Source of the DNA: Neodontobutis hainanensis
Lineage: Eukaryota; Chordata; Actinopteri; Gobiiformes; Odontobutidae
NCBI GenBank assembly: GCA_024349245.1
Contig: JALDNG010000100.1
Coordinates: 1-64,000 of the forward strand
Direction of reading: 5' to 3'
Length of the DNA stretch: 64,000 nt
Translations under genes and position numbers: made by a program
Shown: piece by piece, positions 49,311 to 61,200 of the stretch
Layout: the number at the start of each line of letters is the position of its first letter
Numbering within the stretch: the stretch's first letter is position 1
Notes under the pieces: model-generated
Databases searched by the model: none
What the model saw: only the letters and a program-made list of their open reading frames with translations
What the model was told of the DNA's origin: nothing

Positions 49311-52265
49311 ATGTCCCTACCTTAGTGAAAATCAAACTTGAGTTTTCCGACCCAATATATCAAATAATTGACAAGAGAAAAAAGACAACAGAGCTCAGTA
49401 TTATACATTTTTATATAAATGTTGGCAAAAGCAAACAGAACCAGTTTTGGTGGAAAACTACAGCGAGCAGAGAGCTACAGTGAATAAACAGCTCTGTTTG
49501 TACAGATTCTAGACCAGCATTTATCATTATTAGAAAATAAAACAAAAAAACAGCAGCAAAAAAAAAAAAAAAAAAGCAGCATTTAGCTTTCTGCAGGTGA
49601 AGGAAATAGCACTATGAGACAGAAATAGAGTTATTGACAGTTGTGTTTCGACAGAGCAGTGCGAGTCGGGTCGGCACAGTTTGGTTTGAGTGACCCCTGA
49701 AGACGTCCTACAGGAGCCCCACAAGTATTTTCTTCCTGATGATATGAATTATATTTGAAGGTCAATTTTAAAAATGTTGTTGTTGTCACAAATCTGCATC
49801 AGTCAGTAGACATTTCTTAAAATGTTAAGATTCTTGTGGATGTACAGTATCTTTTCAATTTTGTAAATTTAAGCATCTCTGAATCTGTTTTTTGTGTTAA
49901 ATTGAGAGCCGGTAAGAAACACTTAAACAATTTAACCCAAAAAGAAGCAGGCCTAAACGTTTATTTTATCGCCCTGTTTATTTAACTAAATGTCAAATGC
50001 TCTTGGTTTTACGGCTACGCTTGATAAACTATAAAAAGCCTTGTTCTAAACCCAAGCTGCACTCTTGGTTTGAATCTTCTTTAGTCCTATGTGTAGTCTT
50101 TTGATTGATTACTCACAGAAGCCTCTCATTCCAGCTGGCTCTCCTGTGACTGAATGCACCACAGCTCCTGCTCTGAATGGACTTCACAATACCTCTTACC
50201 TAGTCACTGTTTGACCCTAAGTCGAGGGCACGTCCTTTAGACTAAACAATTCAAACCGAGTACCATGTCATAAAATACTTGTCTCTCCAAGTACAGCCTC
50301 CTCAACGGTTTTCTTACAGTGAGCAGAATAATTAAAGGATATAGAGAAGTCTAAGAAAAGTGAGGTGCTTAATCTACCTTAGTTTAAAGTGGGTATTATG
50401 TCTGTATTCTACAGAAATTTACCAATTGCACTTCATTTAAATAGTCTAAACAAGGACTAAGGCGATGGTTAAAACAGGATTAAAGCCAAAGATAAACACT
50501 GTTGTTTTAGATAATGATCTGAAAGTGTAAGTGCTTTTAGTTGGTTTTCTGTCAGGCTTTATGGTGTTTTAGTTGGTCTTTGAGTTTCAATGGTTTTACT
50601 TGGACCAGGTATAACGTTATGGATTTAAGTTGGGCTTTAACTAGTTCTACGTTGTTGTTTTAGTGTTATATACAGAAAGATTTAGGGGGTTTTAGTTGGA
50701 CTTTAATTGCCTCAAATGGTTTTAATTTAACTGGTGATTATTTGGACAAAATAAAATGGATAATGAACAAATGTGTCCCAAATAAAGAAGCTGCAGAAAA
50801 CATCAAGGGCTTTCTAAGTACTATGCAAGAAATTGAAAGTACCACCAGTGGTCCTCGTACCACAGTTTGAGAACCTCTGCTTTAGACCCTTTAAACTCCT
50901 CAGTATGCCAACCCGACCTGAACTTCCACAGTGGAAACACTAATGCATTAAAGCCTAAAATGCAAACTTAGGAGAATATTTCAGTGTGTTGCCTTTTAAT
51001 GAAGACAAACCCAACCATTCACTGCAGCCATCTTTGAAATGTTATCAGATATATGTAACTAGACCCAGGGTATTACAGTCTACTTTCTATTTAAACACAC
51101 AATAAAAAGATCTTTACAGTACGTTGATAGTCTCTTAAGTAAAGCCACGAGTATTATTCAAGTACCTGAGAGTATCATCCTTACAATACTCCATGATAAA
51201 AATACATCCACTGTGCATTAATGGATATAAACTGCACTTAGTGAGTACAGCTTCATGTAAACATTTAGGGCTTTAGTGGTTTATTGAATGAGTGACAGGG
51301 ATATTTGCTGAAGAAAGATCAGCAGCTACATTTGAGCCTTAAAGGGATATCGTGGATTTTGCTGAAGTAGGGTTAGATTCTGGTCACGTGACAAAAAATG
51401 TACTATGAACGATACAGACAACTGAGGCGAAGTATACAATGTAATATAATATATATATATATAATATAAGAAATATTCCAAATTACAAAATAAGTCATTT
51501 TACATTATTACATCAGAACCTCTTTTTTTGGCAAAATTAAAACTCTGAATTTGTGTTGTGCTAAGAGCGGATGCAGCTCTCAACAGGGACGCAGCTATTC
51601 TGTCCCTAAACCATTCATACCTGGAAGGTTTTCTGTTGGCACTTTAAGGGTTGCAGTTCTTAGAGAGGAAGTTTAGTTTTAGTTTAAAGAAATGTTCAAA
51701 TTATATATGTATATAAAATAATATATATATATAAAAATTTAAATTTTAGTGATTTTATCTGTCCACAAGTATACCCTACTTCAAAAAATCTGTATCATCC
51801 CTTTAAAGAATTATAAAAGGTTTTTAGCTAAAGCATTTTTAAGTGTTGTTGTGAGAAATTTAGTGCTAAAAGGCCCTGTAATCAACATATATTAGCTAAA
51901 ATATAAATAGCAATTGGGATATAATACAAACATAAAGGGGAAGAATTATGTGGCTTGATCACATTTAGGGGAAAAAAAGAAAAGAAAACGGGGAAATTAA
52001 GGCTGAATGACATCAAAACTGCAGTGGACATCTCCTACCACCAGAGGGCACTGTTACGCAATACAGCTTCAGTCACTTGTCCTGTTTAAACCCATTATTT
52101 TTTAACCACAAGGCACATTCCTACATTTTTATCTTTTGTTCATGTTTTTGATAGACTTGTTAAAATGGATATTCTTATAAAAAAAAAAAAAAACACTAAT
52201 AAAGCACCGTCGGTTTTTAAATAAAAGGCATGTTTCTGAGCAGCTGTGACACCGTTTTTTTTCCT

Positions 52266-55200
52266 TTAATTCGTTGGAGGGTGTCCCACGTCGAGTCTCC
52301 TCTGAGCAGAGCCACGTTTTCGGACGCTCGGGGCCGTGCTGAACACGTTCACGGGCGTCGCAGGAGTCTGGAAGAAAGCTCTCGAAGCAGACGCCAGGTT
52401 TTCCTTTGGAGTCTGAAAGGAGAGAGAGGAGAAGTATTGGAGATTTATTTTTCTTCAGCAGACTAAAGGTTTTCAATGTGAAACAATTTTATTTGAATTT
52501 CTGACATATTTGGTAGAACGATAGAGCCTGAGATGGGAAAAGAAAAGACAAATGTTTTATTTGCAATAATAATACAACCAGTGATATTGGGATAGTTCCC
52601 ATTTTGATAAAGAAATTTAATTTAAGTTTAAATTTATAAAGAAATAAGGCTGTTGACTATAACTATCACTGGTTAAAACTAAACTAAAGTTGAATCAAAG
52701 CTAAACCAAGACTGAGCCAGGACTAAAACATGGACTCAGTTTTATGTGCTGTAAAAGCTGGTAGTAGCAAGTCAACCATAGCAGCCGGGAGTCACACATC
52801 TCAGAGGCTTTGATTAGACTTAGCCTCTGCAGCCTTCATTGAACCAAAAGCTTTCATCGGCCGTTTAAAGATCACTTTCAGAAAAATAAAGTGGGCCAGG
52901 GGAAGCACAAAGACACCAGGTTTAAAGTCAAGGTGCCCACTTTGCCTTGTGAGAATGTTTGGTGGTGGTCTGAGGCTGTAGGAACAAAATGGCTGCCATG
53001 TCTTAGTCAGTTTACCACCACCAGTGTGTGACTGTGGAGTGAATGAATAATGGACAGCCTGTAAGCACTTTGAGTCCCTAGGGAGAAAAGCAAAATATAA
53101 ATCTAATCCAATATTATTATAATGTATAATTACATCTAAAGTCTTAATAACATAAAGGGCTGGCCACAACAAACATGAGTTTAAGTGTCTGTCATATTTA
53201 TTGATTATTGGATATGTAAAGTAGAAATTAAATTATTGCAATATTGGTTAAAAATGTTTTGCCCAAGACAGAATTTGCTTTAGAAGACCACAATGTTATT
53301 GGGATTTAAGTAGCTCTTTGTGATAACATCAGATTTATGATATATTATACAGTTTGAAGCAGGTGAAATAATCGTGACCCAATTACTTGGTCTGTTATAC
53401 TGTCATTGTCTTTTAATTAGTTTTTTAAGGGTTTTGGTTCTTTTAAGCCTAGATATATTTCCTTCTAGTGTAATTTAATACATTATATTACATAATACTA
53501 TAATGTATTATAAACAAATGCTATTCTGGACAATTATAATAAAAGTTTTGTAGTTAAGCCTGCATTTTACAAATTTTTCTAAATTTATAAAATTAACAAA
53601 CTTCTACAGTCTACTAGTTTGTTGTAAATGTTTTTTTTTTTATCTTTTAAGAAAAAGTGGACACATATGAACTTGTTTTATTTATAACATTTTTACATTT
53701 GCTAATTGTACTTAAGTCTAATGTAAGTATGGGATACTGTACATGTGTTGTTACAGCACCGTGGGAACTTTGGTCATTCATAAAATGTGCCATAGAAAGT
53801 GGTTTGGACAAGGTTAGTATTCTGTGTTGCCCTTTGAACTCAGCAGTAACCACGGCACAATTACAGTCTAGTTTTACAGTGTTTTTATGAAGCCCTTAAT
53901 TGGGACAATAAAAAAACTATTTTGATTTATTCCCAGCTGCAGCCCACTCACCGACTGTGCATTTATTTGTCACCTACAGCAGCAGGTTGTGTAAAAACTA
54001 AGCTCAGAGGCCGTTTTATTGGACAACAGCATTAATCCCAATTTTAAAGACATGGAGATTAATCAAAGTAAAACTGCAGTGGCACAAAATGTCTACCTGA
54101 GTAAATGAGGGCAGGGCCTTTACCAAACAGACCATACATTAGCTTAGTGCCATACTGCGTGGTGACATTTAGCGAAGAGCAGAAACAGACAGCTCGTATT
54201 TTATAATGATGGTAAACGTAATGTGAAACCCTGTTACCACCAGGCATTATGGTTCAGGCTCAAACTCAACTCCTTTTTAGGACCAAGACAGAAATGGTTG
54301 CTAAAAGAGGGAGTGGAATGCATCTTAAGCTGCAGTCGATCTTCACTTGGGCAAATTTTTTTTTATTTCATTCAATGGTATCAGTGGGGAATCTTTTTTG
54401 TCTGGTTTAACCCTTGGCTAAGTCCTACTTTAGTCATCCTGTAAACCATTTAAATGTAGTACAGACTGTTATACTCCACTGATGTGTATTAATTTAAGTA
54501 AAGTTGAATGATCATGTTTGCCAATGGGACTTATTGTCGAATCTCGTTGTGGAACGTTAAATCCGACTCGTTAGTGGCGGTGAATCCAGGTTGATTTGTT
54601 CAGTAAAATAAACAATAAATATCAGTAACATGTCGTCTTAGCAAGTCATAAACATAATATTCATAAATGTAAATACATTAAACCTTTTCTTATGTCAAAG
54701 AGGGCATTTCAAATTATATTCAACAAAGTCACCACCTATTCTATTTTTTTCTGATTTTGTACAGCCCTAATGTTATTTCAAATCTGCTTAAAACTGTTTA
54801 AAAATCATTCTGACAAATAGGTACATCACTTGTGTAGGGTTTGAACATTTGCTCATCTCACTTTCTCAAAAATGCTACACAACAGCAGCCAAAACACAAG
54901 TCATACAAAAGGTTTTCGTTCCAAATTGAGCCAGATCAAAGCGTGCAACAGTATTTGACAGACACAGGACATAAGCTGCCCCAGACTCACCAGTGGCTCT
55001 TGTGTAGTGACGCTGAGTGAATGTGGCATCCCTGTCCCAGACCCGTACAGCCTTGTTTGCTCAGGAGTGGACGGGGTTGGTATTGTCGTCATGCTCATCT
55101 CTGTCCCGAGGCTGTAGGCCCCCGTCCCGACCATGAAGTGAGCAGGAGACACCACGCTGGGAAGACTGAAGCTCATTTTGGTTTGAGAGTCAGAGCCCTG

Positions 55201-58200
55201 CTGCTGCTGCTGGTGGGGGCTGGCTGCGAGTGGATACTGGGACAGAGTAGAGGAGGGCACCAGGACGTAAGGCAGGGCCAGAGTGGGGACGCTGCTGGCA
55301 GGAAGGGTGAGACCTGAGGGGGACTGTCCCGCGGAGAGGAAGAAGTTAAGGTTCAAACCTGGAAACAAGATGAAGAAAAGATATAAGAGCATGTCAGTAA
55401 CTCGCTCTTGACATACCATACGTAAAACTTCTGTAGCTTCATCTTTATTGTAACCTTGCCAGACATTCTAATTCACTTTCTACTCTATACAAAGCTTTAG
55501 TCTGGTCACTAGGATTTTTGGACTGTAGTACTAGTCAACTAAAGAAAATTGTAGTTGACAAAAATCTCCACCACACATCAGTCCACTACTCAATGTCGTC
55601 ATGTAATAAGACGTAAACGTTACATGTCACAGCAGTTGTCTCTTCAAACACCTTTATTTTTCTCCCCCATGCTTACAGTTTACTAATAAACCCCTCTTTC
55701 ATATAAAAAGGAGAACTATTATTTCTTATAGATAACAAAGTGCTTTAGAGTTCATCAGGTCACAGACAAAGTTGGCAACGGCAAATGAAACAGAAAGAGC
55801 TTTGAACTCGCTCTGTACAACACGACGCACACGCTGTATCTGTATCACTGTTTTATTTAAGGAGAAAATCAGGGAACAAGCGCTAGCAGAAGCCATAATC
55901 TGATATTTTGGTGAATGGTATTTATCCCCAGACTTTGGTTGAATAGAGCGGTTTCAGTCAGTGAACAGTAAACGGTGAACAGCTGGATCTGTGGTGCATT
56001 CACTGACGATAGATTCAGAGCGGCCGTCCTGCGACCGGCGGTTCAATCCCCGCAAGAAACATCCCAAAACATCATAATCTCTCATTCTCCCTCACATACT
56101 GTCGTTGTGTCCTTGGAAACAAGAAGCGTTATTAGCGTTATTATTCACTGAAAAAAGGAATTTGTTTTAGTATTTCTGTTTTGGACTAATACCTTGCCTC
56201 CAGTGGTGTTAACCTTAACACTGGCTAAGCGCTTTGAGTGCATACTAGGTGGAAAAACACTATATAAATAATAAAAAAAAATTGCATAGGGCCTGTACCA
56301 TTTCAGATAAACTGTCACAAATCATTTCTGGTGGTACTCGAGCTGTGTATTCAACTGTATGTACCTGCGTTGTTGGGTACGTAGAGGTAGTGCGACGGCT
56401 GGGACGACTCCATCACAGGGCTCTTGTTAATCTCCAAACACTCCCTTTTCTCCTTCTGAGTTTCAACTTTGACCTGGAACAGAATTTAAAGGATCAGTAA
56501 AGAAAGTACAAAGCACAATCTATGGTTCATTCTATAATGAGCCACGGTTAAGTCGACTTTACCTCAGTTTTTTTCTCTAACCCAGTTGTTCCCTTCTTTG
56601 CCGGCGTCCCTTCTTCCTCTCCGTCACTATTCCTCTTCCTCCTCTCCCCAGAGTCCATCCCAGGCGAAGGAAGTCCATCTGATGCCTGCTTGGTTTTGTC
56701 CGGAGCCTTGTAGAGCATGACCACAGAGGGCTGGGACAGACTGGGCAGGTAGGCCAGGCAGTGGGCCGACGAGGGGGAGGACTGGGCCGAGGCGAAGACG
56801 TGGTTCGGCTGAAGAGGAGGAGGCACCAGGAGAGTGGGCTGAGGACAGGACCCAGAAAGAGGACTCCTGCCGGGGGTCTGTGGAGCAGCAGTGGTACAGA
56901 TACTGCAAAGAAACAAGAAGCGTTATTAGCTTTATTATTCACTGAAAAAAGGAATTTGTTTTGGACTAATACCTGCATTTTGGTGATCTTAGTATTTATT
57001 AGGATTTGGTAAAATAAGTATAGGTAAAAAACTACAGCATGGTTCAGATTACTGCAGATCAAGTCGGATTTATCTTTTTACGTATGCTAGCCTTTTACTT
57101 TTTATTTTTAATCTAACCTTTATTTAACCAGGAAAAATCCCATTGAGATTAAAAAGATCTTTTATCAAGCGACCAAAAGTGTGATTTTTCCCCTCGTCTT
57201 TCTTAAGATGGGTTACTCTGTGTCGATGTTCTATCTCTGGAAAATATTAGGCTGATTACATTCAGCAATAGTCCAAACTATATTATCCAGGTGTGTTTGA
57301 CTAAAGCAATAATTTAAAATTCTGTATTTTTGTTTGCTGCTGGATATTATAACAGTTTCTAGGTTATTAAATTGTTTGAAGTTAGACCAATAGAGATTAC
57401 ACAGTTATTTTGGGTGGCCAGGGACGCAGGAGGGAACATTTGAAAGAATGTGTTTCAGGGGCGGGAAATTTCCAAAACTAATTTCCCTATTTTTCACTCT
57501 CAAAAATGTGATTCACAAAGTTAATGTTTAAAAGTTTCCTCTTTTTAAAGCAACATTCTGTAACTTTTAATAATTAGAAACCACACAAGCACCAATACAC
57601 ACACACTGAACATCCATTTCATTAGATTAGAATTATCAAATTAGGTTTCAAACAATCTGAGGCTGTATTTATATAGAAACACATACTGTATACAGTATAG
57701 TATGTGTACTTCTGACGCAATACTGCCCTCTGGTGTTGAAAACTGAATGATGCTAAAGGCACTGGACACAACAAATAACAAAACATACTTTGCTTAGATA
57801 AACAGAGAAAAGAGTCCACAATTTAAAGTAGCTTCTTCTTCTTCTACTTCTACTTCTTACATGAATCTAGCATTGATTTTAGTTTGATATAAAACTCTTG
57901 CTCCAGTGGATGTAGTCCCTAGACTTAGAGTCACAAATACAATGACAAACTGCTCTGGGAAAGGTTAGAGCTAAATTAAGTCTATGACTCAGTGTGTGCG
58001 CGCGTGTCTGTGTGTGCGCGCGTTTGTGTGTGTGTCCATGTGTGAACACAGATCAATCTAACGCGAGGAAGCTAGGAAGATTACAAAGCAGGACGAGGAC
58101 AGGTTTGTGTGTAAAAGTATGTGTGGACTTACTCTGAGGTGTTCCCGAACTGCAGTCGACATACAGTGGTTTTTCTGGAGTAATCCACAGGCTGGTTCTG

Positions 58201-61200
58201 GAGAGCTTTAGGGAGAGGGAAAAAAATAAGGTAAGTATCACTAAATAGTATTGAAGTCAAAACCAAGGGAACCAAGTCAAGACCAAGACCGGTGTTTAAT
58301 ACCTTTGAGGAGAAATAGTACCCAACCTAGCCCACTAGGTAAAACAAAGGAAAACTGGAATTGTTTGAAAAGATGTGTGGACGGTTCTAGGATTTTGACA
58401 AAGATGTGAAAGTAGTGGATGATGAAGAGGAGGAATGAGCACTTGGGGGTGTAGACCTGCAATATAGAAAGTGCTTCATAATATTATATTCATCATTTTC
58501 TCATAACAAGGAGTCATTTGCCTGTAAATTGTGATAGGGGCCTCATGCTTGAGAAGAGTTGTTCTGTGTTTTCCTTTTTGTATTGATAAAAGTAATAAAT
58601 ACACTGTACAAAAAAAGAAGAAAAGGCCAACTAGTGGAAGTTCAGTATAATATTGATAAAGAAGAGCTGTATATTTAAATAGTAAGTCCTTTATACCCCG
58701 TCCCCACTTATTCAATCAAAATGAACTACTTTAATAGTGTGTGCGTTGTGTTCACAGGGTTCTAATACAGTCAGAGGGTTCAAATAGCTGTGTTTGACTC
58801 TACAGTAGCCATTCAGATGTTTGTTGGCTCAGTAGTTAATCACAATGTACCTGCTGTCTCACTGCACGGACTGTTCGGAGCGGAGTTGACCTGACGATGA
58901 AGGTCTATGGAGGCTACGGAGGTCGGGGTGATGTTGAATGAGGCGTGACGGGACAGTTTCACTTGGCTCAGGTCCTGTCGAGTCATCGTGGCCTCGGCCA
59001 CAGACACAGGGGAACACACAGAGTTGGGGAATTCGACCGGACCGAGCCACTTAAAGGCGGGTTTTCTGCCTCTCTCCTCGCGGACGTGGACCTTCTTTAT
59101 GAGGCTCAGACTGGTCAGGACGTTAGCGATGTCATACAGACGGCGCACTTTGGCTGAAGACAGAAGCAAAGCGTTTTTTTTTTTTTTATCCCAGAACCTT
59201 TTTAGTGTGATGGGAGGAAGCCGGTGGTTTCTTACTTTTGTATTTGCTGTGACTTGATGAATCCTGACTGTCTTCGATGAGGATCTTCGCCGCTGTGTCC
59301 AGTGTCACAGTCTGAGTTTTGGACACCAAGAACAGCATCACAAACTTCTGGCTCATGATCCGCAGAGACTTGTCTTTCCTGTTTCCCGCAGCTGCCGATA
59401 AAAACATACAGTTTAACAGGATAATCTGTATGAATTGACGACACATAATTTAAAGTTATTTATATTTAATAATAAGGTAATTAAATACAGCCTGTGTTTT
59501 TGGTTTATTGTGCAATAAAATGAATGTGATATAAAACATTTACCTATTGACCTTTAAACCAAAAAGAATTGCATTCAGTTTTGATGCACATTGATTTATT
59601 TAGCAGGAAAATGGAAGTACTCTTAATAAGTACACTTTATTGACAAATAAAATAAGTAAAGATCAATGAATTAATGGTTAGAAGCATTGTATTTGACCCT
59701 TAACATTTTTTCCCAAAAATATTCTTCCCAATCACTTTAGACAATTTTTCATACTATATTTGAAGGTAAAATGGAAGTTTTTACTATAAAGACTTTGTAA
59801 AACATGTCTAGAGATATTATATTACAGTATATATAAAAAAAAAATCACAGAATAATTCCAGGACTTTTTCTTAACATTTGTTCAGAATTCTGAATGTACT
59901 TACTCCACAAGTCTTCATTACAGAAGCTTTATGTGAAGCCATCGACTGTAATTCTACCAAGTATTACTCTCTGCTGTGGTTTAAACTCCACTTGACAAAC
60001 TACAGCAGCCTTAGAGGGTCAAAACGCAAATCTAAAATCCTTACTTGGTTTACAAAAGGGCAACACGCCACCTTACAGCATTTATATAAACTTTGAAGCT
60101 TAATAAGTTTAATGCGACCAAAGACAGCAGACACAATCAACAAAACGGGGAACCCTAGATTTATTTTAAGCAACTTTAGCTGTTTTTACCGTTACCGCCG
60201 TCTCCATCCCCGTCCTCGTCCCGGCTTGCCCCACAGTCCCTGGCCTCGGTGCCCAGCTCCATCTGGAGGTGGTACCCTTGCTGTCGGCCTCTACACTGCA
60301 GCTCCTTCAACATGGCCTCCAGCCGCTGCCGGCCGTACCAGGTGTAGCTGTTCTTGGCCATCCTCCCCACGATCATCAGGGACTCCAGCACGTTCACGAT
60401 GTCATAGATACGACGCCGCTCCACTCCTGAAGGTTTAGACACAAGATAAAGGAAGTTAGAGAGGAAAAATCCCTTCCATCCGACTCTGTGGGTCCTCAGC
60501 TTGGAAAAAATGCCGTGGGGTGACAAAATGTTACATATCGCAACAACCTTCAGCTAAAGCTTGTTTGAGGGAAAAGCTTCATAGCAACTGTTGTCAAACC
60601 TACCAAAATGAAACATTTACAAAGCAAACCAGTAGTACTCACCTAAACTGGTAGCCACTTTGTCCAGTGAGATCCAGATGGGGTTGTTCAGCGGGGGGTA
60701 ATCAGGGTAAAGGGCCAAGAACTTTTGGCACAGCAGGCCCAGACTCTTCTGCTTCCTGCTTGGCTTTTTCTCCAACTCATCTTCTTCTTCTGCTGCTTCA
60801 AACTGAACGAGAATAAATATATATGAAAACATGAGTTTGAATTATTCTTTTCTGTATATGTGTACAGTTTGGAAAATGGACTAACCGAGATCTAGACATG
60901 GTAATTGTAATGGTACAACTGTCTTATCAAATAGTGTTTATTTAGTAACCAGACTAAACACAACGGGCATCAGTGATATAAAAAATAAAAACAGGGCTTT
61001 GTTTTAGTCTGAACACCTGTTACACAGTATTAGACCTTGGATATTGTGTTCTGGTGCAATTTTATTTATAACTTCAAAGACTAATGACCTGATGTAAAGA
61101 TTTGACAACTGTTTTAATGGCAGGTTTCTAAAATGACAATGTGACAAGATCTCAAAACTCAAAACATAACTTTATTTCTCTTCAGGGTGAAAGTCTGTCT

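Larger units (their letters stand above)
47700..52260. other. CSRP2-E2F7 intergenic region with E2F7 3' UTR
   Basis: No gene recognised. The part next to 52265 should be the E2F7 3' UTR (minus strand). The rest holds a SINE, degenerate GTTTAGTCCTGG repeats and AT-rich DNA with short TA tracts near 51450 and 51720. Confidence 0.45.

Noticed and set aside
55021..55317. 98-aa plus-strand ORF opposite E2F7 exon 10
   Set aside because: Antisense shadow of the GC-rich E2F7 coding exon.
56020..56060. Possible tRNA gene (B-box GGTTCAATCCC)
   Set aside because: No cloverleaf could be formed; it sits at the head of a SINE with the standard tail.
56577..57062. 161-aa minus-strand ORF over an E2F7 exon
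   Set aside because: Wrong frame; the phase-consistent E2F7 reading (SSAHCLAYLPSLSQPSVVML) is the coding one.
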